Both the position numbers and the translations under genes were made by a program. Below the pieces are notes generated by a model. It was not told the DNA's origin and made no database searches. It saw only the letters and a program-made list of their open reading frames with translations. Positions 44,152 through 53,537 of a stretch of DNA of 64,000 nt are shown in pieces. The first letter of the stretch is position 1. Every line of letters begins with the position of its first letter. Source of the stretch: an uncultured Bacilli bacterium (GTDB lineage Bacteria > Bacillota_I > Bacilli_A > RF39 > UBA660); NCBI GenBank assembly GCA_934098745.1, contig CAKOPG010000008.1, forward strand, positions 11,266 through 75,265. The letters run 5' to 3'.

Positions 44152-47100
44152 ATGAAAAATTATAGTATAGGATTAGATATTGGTACAACCTCAGTTGGTT
44201 GGGCAATAATTGATAATAGTACATTCAAACTAATAAAAAAAGGAAACAAAAGACAAAGTATGTGGGGAGTAAGACTCTTTGATGAAGCAATATCCGCTGA
44301 AGGAAGAAGAAGTAGTAGAAGCTCTAGAAGAAGATACGAAAGAAGAAGACAAAGAATTAAATTATTACAAGAAATATTCAAAGGTGAAATAACAAAAGTT
44401 GATGCTGACTTTTTCAAAAAATTACATGACAGTTTTTATTCAACAGAAGATAAAACCAATAAAAAAGCAATATTAACTAATTATGATAAAATTAATATTT
44501 TTGGAAATAATAATAGAAAGCTAACTGAAAAGAAATATCCGACAATATACCATATTAGAAATAAAATTATTAACAGTAATGAAAAAGAAGATATTAGATT
44601 AATTTACTTAGCAATACATCATATCATTAAATATCGTGGTAATTTCTTATATAATAGTGATAATTTTAGTGTTAATAACTTAAATATTAAAGAAAAATTA
44701 CAAGAAACCTTTACTGAAATAAACTCTTTATGTAAAGAAATAAATTTTAATTATGATGAAGTAAATGATAACTTATATGAGAAATTAGCAAAAGCATTAT
44801 TAGAAAAATCAATAAATGATAAAAAAGTTTTAATAAAAGAATTATTAACAAATTACTTCAGCAAAGATTTCACAAATGAATTTATTAAATTAATTTTAGG
44901 TAATCAATTCAATATCTCAAAATTATTTAATATAGACTTAGAAGAAGAAATTAAACTTAATTTTAAAGGAACAGACTATGAAGATAAATATTCTGAACTA
45001 GAAAAAGCCCTTGAAGATAAAATATCAGTATTAAATTTACTCAAAGAATTATATGATATGCTATTCTTAAAAAATTTATTTGGTAATAGTAGTGAAACAA
45101 ATATATCATCCCTTATGATTAATAGATATGATAAACATCATTTAGATTTAATGTTTTTAAAAAGATTACTTAAATATGATAAAAACATATATAAAGAATT
45201 TTTTAAAGATAAAAACAAAGATACTTCAAAAGAAGAATTGTGCATATATTCAAAATATGTAAATAACAAGATTACTTATGATGAATTTATAAATAAACTA
45301 AATAAATCATTAGAAAAAATATTTGATAACAACATACCATTAAAATTAAAGGAAGAATACAATAAAGTTAAAATTGACATAGAAAATGGAACATTTTTAC
45401 CTAAAATAACAAACCCTGATAATGGTAAATATCCATATCAATTAAACAAAGATGAACTAATAAAAATAATCGAATCACAAGGGAAGTATTATAACTTTTT
45501 AAATGAGAAAGTAATTATAAATGGTAAACTTAAATATAAGCTAGTGCAACTACTAGAATTTAGAATTCCATATTATGTTGGACCACTTAATACTAATACA
45601 AATAAAAAAAATGTTTGCAATAAAAATGCCTGGCTAATTAAAAAAGATAATTATGCAAAAATTACACCATTCAATTTTGATGAAGTAATAGATAAAGAAC
45701 AAACCGCAGAACAATTTATCACAAGAATGATATCTAACTGTACATATTTAATAAACGAAAAAGCCATTCCTAGTAATTCTATACTATATTCAAAATATAA
45801 AGTTTTAAATGAACTTAAACAAATTAAAATAAACAATGCAAAATTACCAATAGATTTACAACATAAAATATATGAAGAATTATTTTTAACTACCAACAAA
45901 ACAATAACAGAAAAAATGTTTATTGACTTTATAAAGAAGACAAACGAATACTCGATGTATAATGATATATTATTAATCGAAGGGTATTCAGATGATAAAA
46001 AGTTTGCTAATAATATGAAAAGCTATTATGATTTCTTTGGAGAAAATGGTATCTTTAATAATACAGATTATACTACTGAAGATGCTGAAGAAATAATTAA
46101 ATGGATAACTATCTTTGAAGACAAAGATATATTAGAGCAAAAAGTAAGAAATAATTATCCAAAATTAAACGAACAACAAATTAAACAAATCATTACAAAA
46201 AAATATCGTGGATGGAGTAATCTTTCTAAAAAGTTACTTACAGGAATAATTTATAAAGATAAAATAACAGAAAATCCCAAATCTATAATGGATTTAATGT
46301 GGGAAACAAGTGAAAACTTTATGCAAATTATGTTTAATAAAGAATATAAGTTTCAAGATAAAATTAATAAACTTAATGTAGTAAAAGATATAAATAAAAT
46401 TAATTATTCACTAGTAGAAAACCTTGCTACCTCTCCAGCTACTAAAAAAGGAATATATCAAGCCTTAAAAGTAGTTGAAGAGTTGATTAACTATATGGGA
46501 TATAGCCCTGAAAATATTATAATAGAAATGGCTAGAAGTGAAGAACTAAAGCAAAGAAAAGATAATCGAAAAGAATACCTAAAGAAAATATATATAAATT
46601 GTAAAAAAGATATTGATAACTATAATTCACTCTTTGCCGAATTAGAAAAAAAAGACAAAATAGATTCCGAAAAATTATTCTTATATTTTATCCAATTAGG
46701 TAGAAGCATCTATTCAAAAGAACCCTTAGATATAAATAATCTAGAATCATATGAAGTCGATCACATAATACCAAGAACTTTGATTAAAGATGATTCAATT
46801 GATAATAAAGTCTTAGTATTAAAAGAGGAAAATCAAGAAAAAGCAGCAAGTTTTGTATTGCCAAGACATTTTAGAACAAACGAGATGATACAATGGTGGA
46901 AACATCTAAAAGACTTAAACCTAATTAGTTCAAAAAAATTTAATAACTTATGTCGAGATTATTATTCAGAAAAAGATATTGAAGGATTTATTAATAGACA
47001 ATTAGTAGAAACAAGACAAATAGCTAAACATGTAGCAAATATCTTAAATAATTTTTACAAAAGCACTAACATAATTTATTTACACGCCAACTTATCCAGT

Positions 47101-48321
47101 AATTATAGAGAAAAGTATGAATTGTTTAAATATCGAGAATTAAATGATTTCCATCATGCACATGACGCCTATTTAGCAAGTGTACTTGGTATATATCAAA
47201 AAAAATATCTCAATAAATCTACTGATTTTAATAAATTAAAAGCATTGCAAAAAAAATTAAGTACTGCAGGAAAATATAATGAATTAAAATATGGTTATGT
47301 CATTAACAGTATCAACAATGAAGTAGCACGTTTTAATGAAGATACCGGTGAAATATTATTTGATGCTGACTATTTTAATGATACAATTAAAAACACTTTA
47401 TATCAAAACGACATATTAATAAGTAAAAAAACAGAGATTAAAACAGACAGATTTTATAAAGAAACAATATATAAAAAACATGATAAAAAAGTAAAATTCA
47501 ATTTAAAAGAAAACTTAGATCCTTATTTATATGGTGGATATACTGAAACAAACTATTCATACATGAAATTAATTGAATATCAAAAGAAAAATAAAAAAAT
47601 TAATTCCTTAATTGGTATTCCTGTCTTACTAGAAAAAAACAAAAATAAAGAAAAACTAATTGATAACTACATTAAAAAAGCTTTCTCAATAGATAACTAT
47701 ATAGTAAAAAAAGCCAAATTACCATTTAATTTATTGCTTAATTATAAAAATCATAACTGTATAATTACTGGTTGCGCTACAGCCTCAGCAGAACTTGTCA
47801 ATGCCAAAGAATTTACTTTAACAAAAAAAGAACAAATAGAATACAAATACTTATTAAATTATATCTTCAATAATAAATATCCTAATAAAGAAAAATATCT
47901 AAAAGAAAATAAATTAAATGATATGAATTATATAGATTATCAAGAACATTGTAAAAAAGTATTTAATAGCCAAATAAATAACTTATTTACATTGATAATA
48001 GAACGTATTAAAACCAATTATCCTCTTTATAATTCAATATATGAAAAATTAAACTTAGTTAAAAACTCCAAAGAATTTGCTAATTTACCACTTGAAATAA
48101 GTAATGAAGAAGCCAGAAAAGGTAATATATCAAAAACAATTATAATCAATCAATTATTCATAATGTTAAAGTGTAATCCAACCAATGTCAATTTAGAAAG
48201 ACTAAATAAAACCGTTAAATTTAATAATAGAGTTGGCAGAACAAGTAGTGTTAATATTACATCAGCAACTATAATAAATAAATCAGTAACAGGTTTAAAG
48301 GAAAGAAAATATGAGTTTTAG
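44152..48321 (+). CDS. cas9: CRISPR-associated endonuclease Cas9
   Basis: 1389 residues, in the size range of type II-A Cas9. The RuvC-I motif YSIGLDIGTTSVGWA has Asp9. The arginine-rich bridge helix is at about 53-75 (SSRSSRRRYERRRQR). RuvC-II is IIIEMARSEE with Glu792, and the HNH domain has EVDHIIPRT with Asp870/His871 and Asn894. RuvC-III is FHHAHDAYLAS with His1002 and Asp1005. All catalytic residues are present, so the nuclease should be active. The C-terminal PAM-interacting region is intact to the stop. The start follows AAAGGAAG by 11 bases. No cas1, cas2 or csn2 follows. Confidence 0.97.
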   Translation: MKNYSIGLDIGTTSVGWAIIDNSTFKLIKKGNKRQSMWGVRLFDEAISAEGRRSSRSSRRRYERRRQRIKLLQEIFKGEITKVDADFFKKLHDSFYSTEDKTNKKAILTNYDKINIFGNNNRKLTEKKYPTIYHIRNKIINSNEKEDIRLIYLAIHHIIKYRGNFLYNSDNFSVNNLNIKEKLQETFTEINSLCKEINFNYDEVNDNLYEKLAKALLEKSINDKKVLIKELLTNYFSKDFTNEFIKLILGNQFNISKLFNIDLEEEIKLNFKGTDYEDKYSELEKALEDKISVLNLLKELYDMLFLKNLFGNSSETNISSLMINRYDKHHLDLMFLKRLLKYDKNIYKEFFKDKNKDTSKEELCIYSKYVNNKITYDEFINKLNKSLEKIFDNNIPLKLKEEYNKVKIDIENGTFLPKITNPDNGKYPYQLNKDELIKIIESQGKYYNFLNEKVIINGKLKYKLVQLLEFRIPYYVGPLNTNTNKKNVCNKNAWLIKKDNYAKITPFNFDEVIDKEQTAEQFITRMISNCTYLINEKAIPSNSILYSKYKVLNELKQIKINNAKLPIDLQHKIYEELFLTTNKTITEKMFIDFIKKTNEYSMYNDILLIEGYSDDKKFANNMKSYYDFFGENGIFNNTDYTTEDAEEIIKWITIFEDKDILEQKVRNNYPKLNEQQIKQIITKKYRGWSNLSKKLLTGIIYKDKITENPKSIMDLMWETSENFMQIMFNKEYKFQDKINKLNVVKDINKINYSLVENLATSPATKKGIYQALKVVEELINYMGYSPENIIIEMARSEELKQRKDNRKEYLKKIYINCKKDIDNYNSLFAELEKKDKIDSEKLFLYFIQLGRSIYSKEPLDINNLESYEVDHIIPRTLIKDDSIDNKVLVLKEENQEKAASFVLPRHFRTNEMIQWWKHLKDLNLISSKKFNNLCRDYYSEKDIEGFINRQLVETRQIAKHVANILNNFYKSTNIIYLHANLSSNYREKYELFKYRELNDFHHAHDAYLASVLGIYQKKYLNKSTDFNKLKALQKKLSTAGKYNELKYGYVINSINNEVARFNEDTGEILFDADYFNDTIKNTLYQNDILISKKTEIKTDRFYKETIYKKHDKKVKFNLKENLDPYLYGGYTETNYSYMKLIEYQKKNKKINSLIGIPVLLEKNKNKEKLIDNYIKKAFSIDNYIVKKAKLPFNLLLNYKNHNCIITGCATASAELVNAKEFTLTKKEQIEYKYLLNYIFNNKYPNKEKYLKENKLNDMNYIDYQEHCKKVFNSQINNLFTLIIERIKTNYPLYNSIYEKLNLVKNSKEFANLPLEISNEEARKGNISKTIIINQLFIMLKCNPTNVNLERLNKTVKFNNRVGRTSSVNITSATIINKSVTGLKERKYEF

Positions 48322-48388
48322 AACTACAAATAATAAAGATAAAGTAGTGAAAACAATTGCTAGTAATTTAGATAAATTTCTGCTATAA
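48311..48388 (+). pseudogene. Possible cas1 stub fused to the CRISPR leader
   Basis: A 25-codon frame whose ATG overlaps the last codons of cas9, the usual position of cas1 in type II loci. It begins MSFRT, like the start of many type II Cas1 proteins, but then becomes unrelated and stops in the leader promoter. This fits a deletion that removed cas1, cas2 and the rest of the adaptation genes. The match is five residues only, so the call is tentative. Confidence 0.35.
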
Positions 48389-48389
48389 T
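48381..48389 (+). promoter_or_regulatory. Leader promoter of the CRISPR array
   Basis: TGCTATAAT, an extended -10 with TATAAT at 48384-48389. A TTGCTA at 48357 is 21 bp away, too far for a good -35. Transcription would start about 95 nt before the first repeat. Confidence 0.55.
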
Positions 48390-48491
48390 ATAACTTATAG
48401 ACTGACATAAATATACATACCATTATAAAATAATAAAGATTTCTATGTATTTATTTTATAATCTATTACCTATGAGGCGAGTGATACGATT

Positions 48492-48985
48492 GTTTTATAT
48501 TTATGTTATCTCAAATAGTATTGAAACTAATCATGCAAGTGAGTAGTCCCAATCATCGTTTTAGATTTATGTCATCTTGAATGGTATTAAAACACACTCG
48601 ATTTCACTTGGATAATCAGGGCTGTTTTAGATTTATGTCATCTTAAATGGTATTAAAACAAATATAGCAAAGTGTTTTGCTTGTGGTGTGTTTTAGATTT
48701 ATGTCATCTTGAACAATATTAAAACACTTCGTAAGATACGTACAACACCAATAGCGTTTTAAATCTATGTCACCTTTAATTGGTATTAAAACTTGTTTTA
48801 ATACTTATATAAAAGCACCTATGTTTTATATTTATGTCATCTTATATAGAATTTACATCAAAAATTTATAATCTTTACACGATTTAGATTGCCCTGTTTT
48901 AGATTTATGCTATCTTAAATGGTATTAAACTAATCTTTCTACTTATGCAAATTGGGAAGTGTTTTATATTTATGTCATTTTAAAC
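48492..48985 (+). CRISPR. Decaying type II CRISPR array, 8 repeats and 7 spacers
   Basis: The 36-bp repeat begins GTTTTAGATTTATGTCATC and ends GGTATTAAAAC. Repeats start at 48492, 48558, 48624, 48690, 48756, 48823, 48896 and 48961. Spacers 1-5 and 7 are each 30 bp; the sixth interval is 37 bp because repeat 6 lost its 3' end. Only repeats 2 and 3 are near consensus. Repeat 1 has about 8 changes, repeat 4 has three, repeat 5 has one insertion, repeat 7 lacks one base and repeat 8 is cut at about 25 bp. The crRNA sense is the plus strand, as the tracrRNA anti-repeat shows. Confidence 0.95.
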
Positions 48986-49063
48986 AAAAAAAGAGTAGGG
49001 GGAATACCAAAGATCATTTAATTTAAAAAGATGGAAAATTATCTGTTTAAAACATAACTTTCT

Positions 49064-49162
49064 TCAATTATGCGTTGCATCATCTACTTCAATCAGTATT
49101 AATAAATTATCACATTCTTTATCAAAAATAGCAAAGTCAATGTTTCTAATTTGCAATAATAC
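49064..49162 (-). pseudogene. Fragment of a DUF2726-like nuclease-fold protein
   Basis: A 32-codon stretch between stops reads RNIDFAIFDKECDNLLILIE then VDDATHN. This resembles the conserved core of DUF2726 (restriction-endonuclease-like) proteins, where it reads roughly DFLICDK...PLLAIELDD..H. No start codon or remaining domain is present, so it is a remnant, probably of a deleted accessory gene next to the CRISPR locus. Confidence 0.4.
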
Positions 49163-49169
49163 TAGCTAA

Positions 49170-49676
49170 ATTAAGAAGTATTATTTTTATCATCCTTAAT
49201 AAATCATATTAATATTTTTTTAACATAAAACAACACACTCCAACAATAAAATATTCGTTCGCTTTTAAAAATATAAAAAATAATAAAAAGATTACAAATA
49301 TTAAATTTATATCATTATAATAAAAAACAGTAATAATATAATTAACTATACCTTAATAAATATATTATTTGTAGTCTTATTACTCTTTTTTGTCCTTTCA
49401 ATTAAGTTCCTATAATATATATTATGTTAACTTCTCTATATTTTTAAATTATATAATATATCCAAATAATAAAATATAATTAATAAATAAAAACCTTTAA
49501 TTCATTTATATCTAAGTTTTCCTTTGTAATTCTAAACAATAGCAATTACATATAAATATTTATTATTTATTATTAATTATCTATTATTATCTATATAATA
49601 TATATTAATAAGATTTATATATTAATAATAAATAAACGACACTTAATTAACATCGCCTACACTCATACACTTACCA
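49170..49676. other. Very AT-rich gene-free stretch
   Basis: About 500 bp of DNA well above 80% AT with no coding frame, no RNA gene and no clear terminator. Poly-purine and TATA-like runs are abundant, but nothing specific is seen. Confidence 0.6.
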
Positions 49677-49732
49677 AAATTTGCACCGATTATGTCTTAG
49701 CTTATCACTTTATTCATCCACGATGCAAATTT
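49677..49732. repeat. 55-bp inverted-repeat element, copy 1
   Basis: Ends AAATTTGCACCG and CGATGCAAATTT are inverted repeats with one mismatch; the inside contains TAGCTTAT and TTATTCATCC. Two relatives lie at 49846 and 49921. Confidence 0.7.
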
Positions 49733-49845
49733 TTTTAAGCAAAACATCTTACAATATTACATTACATAGTCTTCATCTTCTTATAATATTCAAAAACTAT
49801 CATTCCTTCATCTTAACTAATTAACAAAGAATTTTTCCTCCGCTA

Positions 49846-49900
49846 AAATTTGCATCGAGATTATCCTAGCTTATTAACTTATCCACCTACAATGCAAATT
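49846..49900. repeat. 55-bp inverted-repeat element, copy 2
   Basis: Ends AATTTGCATCG and CAATGCAAATT; the inside has TAGCTTAT and TTATCCACC, in the same order as copy 1. Confidence 0.7.
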
Positions 49901-49920
49901 AAAATTAAATCATCTCTATA

Positions 49921-49975
49921 AATTTTGCATCGAATTCAACATATTAATATTCTTATCCATCATTATTTCAAAATT
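49921..49975. repeat. 55-bp inverted-repeat element, copy 3
   Basis: Starts AATTTTGCATCG and ends TTTCAAAATT with a TTATCCATC inside. Same length as the other two but more diverged. Confidence 0.5.
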
Positions 49976-50041
49976 ATATCAATTAATCATATAACGTATA
50001 ATTTTATCTTAATTGCTAACACTATATAATGGAGGTTAACT

Positions 50042-50215
50042 ATGAAAAAAGCTAATAATCAAACGATAAAATGTGATGTTACAAATTGTAAATATAATGA
50101 TGATGAAAAATATCTATGTTGCTTAAATGAAATAGACATTTCTTGTACTTGTAATAAGTGCCAATGCAAAAACAAAAAGGAAACTATTTGTAATTCATTT
50201 GAAGAAAAAGAATAG
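50042..50215 (+). CDS. DUF1540 domain protein
   Basis: A 57-residue cysteine-rich protein with the DUF1540 pattern: IKCDVTNCKYND, CCLNEIDIS, then a CTCNKCQCK run and CNSF near the end. Nine cysteines suggest metal binding. Such small proteins are common in spore formers, some of them sporulation-linked; the role is unknown. ATG 50042 follows TGGAGG by 7 bases. It is too short for most gene callers but is closed by a strong terminator. Confidence 0.85.
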   Translation: MKKANNQTIKCDVTNCKYNDDEKYLCCLNEIDISCTCNKCQCKNKKETICNSFEEKE

Positions 50216-50236
50216 GGGACAACTCCCCTATTTTTT
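50213..50236 (+). terminator. Rho-independent terminator
   Basis: Perfect stem TAGGGGA/TCCCCTA with CAAC loop and T6; the stem includes the stop codon of the DUF1540 gene. Confidence 0.93.
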
Positions 50237-50306
50237 CTTGTATTTATAATTTTCATTTTCATAAATATTTTTAAACTATTTATCTAAAATTATTTTTAAT
50301 TAAATA

Positions 50307-51188
50307 TTATTTCATCAACTTATTGTTATTCAAATCATACTTATAAACTTTATATTTATTATCTTCAATCACTACATTAAAATATACAAAATTATCATCC
50401 GTAGTAATTTTTAAACTATCCCTCTCCTTCTCTTTCGTATAATTATACCAAGAAGGAATTTTCATAATTAATTTTGAATTCAAATTACTATCTAATATAT
50501 CTATATTACCATCTTCAAAAGCTATAATAATATCTTTAATTGAATATACATAATTATATGTTTTTTTAGTCTGCATATCACCATATGCTACGATATTATA
50601 TTTATTATCTTTTTCATAAGCGTAGTAATTATCATTAATTAATACTGCTAAGCTATATTGTGGAGTTATATCGATATTCTTATCCCCTACTCCTTTAATA
50701 CCGTATTTATTATCCTGCTTATATGTCAGTATATCATTCTTAAATTCTCTAATCTCACTATAAATTGGATCTACAACTATCTTGTTATCTTGAATATTGA
50801 TTACTCCTTGTAAATTATCGGTATTTGTAAATATATAATCATTATTACCAATATAATGATAATCTACATAAGCATTATTAATTATTTTATCTTCTTTATA
50901 ATTATAAATCCAGGCTTTATTATCTTTTTTTAAAATGACTTCATTATCATTAAGTTCCTTTATATAAGGACATATTTCATCTTCACAAAGAACTCGGTTG
51001 TAGTAATTATCATCTGGCTCATGTTGTGATGTACATAAATTATCACTACAGTTATAAAAATATAAATATTCATTCAAATCTAAGTATTCCCATTTTACTT
51101 TATATCTAATGACTAGAAATAAAATTAATACTAACACTGCATATATTCCTACTACCCAAATGATTCTCCATATATTATTCTTTTTCAT
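50307..51188 (-). CDS. Membrane-anchored protein with WG-like beta repeats
   Basis: 293 residues. A single N-terminal membrane helix (about 8-28) anchors an extracytoplasmic part made of short beta repeats such as LQGVINIQDNKIVVDPIYSEI and DNKYGIKGVGDKNIDITPQYS. These resemble degenerate WG repeats. Several cysteines lie near residues 45-70 (FYNCSDNLCTSQ and VLCEDEICPY). The start overlaps the 3' end of the P-type ATPase gene by 14 bp, so they are an operon. Function unknown. Confidence 0.7.
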   Translation of the reverse strand: MKKNNIWRIIWVVGIYAVLVLILFLVIRYKVKWEYLDLNEYLYFYNCSDNLCTSQHEPDDNYYNRVLCEDEICPYIKELNDNEVILKKDNKAWIYNYKEDKIINNAYVDYHYIGNNDYIFTNTDNLQGVINIQDNKIVVDPIYSEIREFKNDILTYKQDNKYGIKGVGDKNIDITPQYSLAVLINDNYYAYEKDNKYNIVAYGDMQTKKTYNYVYSIKDIIIAFEDGNIDILDSNLNSKLIMKIPSWYNYTKEKERDSLKITTDDNFVYFNVVIEDNKYKVYKYDLNNNKLMK

Positions 51189-53499
51189 CTACTATTTTAC
51201 CCCTTTTCTTTTTAAAATAGAAAGCTTTAAACTTATCATATAAATATTCTAAAAATTCTGCCATATAATTATTTGCAAATATAATTACTCCGGTAATAAA
51301 TATTGATAGGAAATTTATTTTTTTAATTAATAATAATTCTCTAAATATAAATAGTAGGATATAAAATGCAATAGAACAAGTATATACAAGTGTTTTTCTT
51401 ACTAGAGATAATGGTTTACTAATATTATAAAGTAATCTTAAATTTAAGTATCCCGTTGCCGCTACCACCGCAAAACGGAAATAATCGAAATCGATATGAA
51501 AAATATTAGAAATCATAATTAAAAATAAAATATTAATATATACACATATTCCACTTGGTAAAGCATTCCGAAATACTTTAATTAAAAAGCCTTTTTCTAC
51601 TTTATCATAGTTTGGTTCAATAGCTAAAAAGAATGATGGAATACCTACACAAATAGCACTTATTAAGGATAGTTGAATTGGATAAAAAGGGTATTCATGG
51701 CTTAAAATAATACATAAAATAGATATTAAGAATGAATAAGTCGTTTTAATTAAATACATACTGGCAACACGTTCAATGTTGTTTACTACTCTTCTACCTT
51801 CATTAACAATATCTGGTAGTATTGAAAAGTCCGAATTCGTTAGAACTACTTCTGATACACTTCTAGCAGCACTTATACCAGAAGCTAGAGCAATACCACA
51901 ATCAGCTTCCTTTAAAGCTAAAATATCATTTACTCCATCGCCAATATAACCGACGGTTTTATCACTTTTTAAAGCTTCGACAAGTAATTGTTTTTGATAA
52001 GGTGTAACTCGTCCAAATATCATATAATTTTTAACAATCTTTTTTAATTCTTCTTTATCTTCTGGTAAATCATTTCCTGAAATATATTTATCATAGCCAC
52101 TAATATTTATTTGTTTTAATAAATTGCTTACCGTTATCGGATTATCTCCAGAAATTATTTTAATATCTACATCTTGTTTTTTAAAGTATTCTAAAGTTTC
52201 CTTAGCACTTTTTCTAATCGTATCTTTTAAAATAATAAATGCCACAATTTCATTAGTTTTTTTATTAAATTTTTCTTCACAAGCACATACCGTAATAATT
52301 CTTAAACCATTATCAATATAGTCTTTTAACTCTGGATAGTCATTATATTCTTTATCTGTTAAATTATCTAATGAACCAAGGGCATAAGTCCCATTTTTAA
52401 ATTTAGTCAAAGCATATTTTCTTGAAGAATTGAAAGGAACCCGATCTAAAACTTCTAATTCTTCCTTCTTTTTGAAAACTTTACAAATAGCATTATCCGT
52501 AGCGTTTCCTGAAGTATTTACCATATTAGCAATAATATTATTAATTTTATCTTTATCTTTAACTTTATAAATTATATGTTCTACTTTTAAACTACCATCA
52601 GTAATTGTCCCAGTTTTGTCAAGACATAAAACATCAACACAGGCTAACAGTTCAATACCACTTAACTTTTGAATAATGACTTTTTTATTAGCCATTTTAA
52701 TAACGCCAACTGTTAAAGATATTGAAGTTAATAAAACTAAGCCTTCCGGTATCATGCCTATAACTCCAGCTATAGAAGATAAAACCGATTCAGCATAATT
52801 TTGCCCACTATATACAAACTGGGTAATAAATAGTAATATTCCCGTTGGAATAATTAAAAAAGTAACTACTTTTAAAATAGAATTAATACTACTCATTAAA
52901 TATGAAGAATTCTCTGATACTTCACTAGCTTCTTTAATTAAATTATTTGCATATGTATCTTTATTAATTGAAGTTACTTTAGCATAACATGAACCACTAG
53001 TAACAATAGAGCCTGATATTAATTTATCATTTTCATGTTTAGGCATTGCATCACTTTCACCAGTAACCACCGATTCATCTACTTCTAAATAATTACTTTG
53101 AATAACCATTGCATCGACAACTAAAGAATCTCCTTGGTTTAAATACATTACATCGTCTAAAACAATCTCTTCAGGTTTTATAACTTCTTTTTTGCCTTCA
53201 CGAATAACTGTAACTGTATTAGTAGTAGTAATTTTAAGTTTATCAATAATAATCTTAGCTTTTATTTCTTGATATATTCCTATAATTGTATTAAAAAATA
53301 TTGAAGCTATAAATGTAGCATTAACTAAAGAACCGGTAGTAAGTACTAAGATAAATAATACTATATGTAATAAGTTGAATAATGTTATTGTATTAGATAG
53401 AATAATATCTTTAATACTACGAGAATTTTTAATATTTTCATTATTTACTAACCCATTATGAATACGATATTCTAACTGGGTTTTATTTAAACCTTCCAT
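51175..53499 (-). CDS. P-type cation ATPase (CtpE-like)
   Basis: A 774-residue membrane pump. The actuator-domain loop VVTGESDAMPK is at about 145, the M4 segment GVIGMIPEGLVLLTSISL at about 240, the phosphorylation site CLDKTGTITDG at about 290, and GDGVNDILALKEADCGIALASG at about 540. About ten membrane helices are present. PEGL in M4 and the overall match point to CtpE-type (calcium-linked) or MgtA-like pumps rather than heavy-metal pumps; there are no N-terminal CxxC domains. The ATG at 53499 has AAAGAGG upstream; the longer frame from 53514 begins with TTG. Confidence 0.88.
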   Translation of the reverse strand: MEGLNKTQLEYRIHNGLVNNENIKNSRSIKDIILSNTITLFNLLHIVLFILVLTTGSLVNATFIASIFFNTIIGIYQEIKAKIIIDKLKITTTNTVTVIREGKKEVIKPEEIVLDDVMYLNQGDSLVVDAMVIQSNYLEVDESVVTGESDAMPKHENDKLISGSIVTSGSCYAKVTSINKDTYANNLIKEASEVSENSSYLMSSINSILKVVTFLIIPTGILLFITQFVYSGQNYAESVLSSIAGVIGMIPEGLVLLTSISLTVGVIKMANKKVIIQKLSGIELLACVDVLCLDKTGTITDGSLKVEHIIYKVKDKDKINNIIANMVNTSGNATDNAICKVFKKKEELEVLDRVPFNSSRKYALTKFKNGTYALGSLDNLTDKEYNDYPELKDYIDNGLRIITVCACEEKFNKKTNEIVAFIILKDTIRKSAKETLEYFKKQDVDIKIISGDNPITVSNLLKQINISGYDKYISGNDLPEDKEELKKIVKNYMIFGRVTPYQKQLLVEALKSDKTVGYIGDGVNDILALKEADCGIALASGISAARSVSEVVLTNSDFSILPDIVNEGRRVVNNIERVASMYLIKTTYSFLISILCIILSHEYPFYPIQLSLISAICVGIPSFFLAIEPNYDKVEKGFLIKVFRNALPSGICVYINILFLIMISNIFHIDFDYFRFAVVAATGYLNLRLLYNISKPLSLVRKTLVYTCSIAFYILLFIFRELLLIKKINFLSIFITGVIIFANNYMAEFLEYLYDKFKAFYFKKKRGKIVDEKE

Positions 53500-53511
53500 A
53501 TTAACCTCTTT

Positions 53512-53534
53512 CAAAAAGGGATCGCTTGATCCCT
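53512..53534 (-). terminator. Rho-independent terminator of the M23 peptidase gene
   Basis: Minus strand stem AGGGATC/GATCCCT with AAGC loop, then T5. It sits directly in front of the P-type ATPase gene. Confidence 0.8.
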
Positions 53535-53537
53535 GTA

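Noticed and set aside
44152..48321. Degenerate or nuclease-dead Cas9, expected from the decaying array.
   Set aside because: Asp9, Glu792, His1002, Asp1005 and the HNH residues Asp870/His871/Asn894 are all present and the frame is open throughout.
48986..49020. Possible further CRISPR repeats after 48985.
   Set aside because: The last repeat is already truncated and no 66-bp period continues.
49190..49980. AT-rich block with TTATCCACC and TTATCCATC, considered as a replication origin.
   Set aside because: No dnaA or dnaN nearby, only near-matches to the DnaA box, and these lie inside the 55-bp elements. Kept as repeats only.
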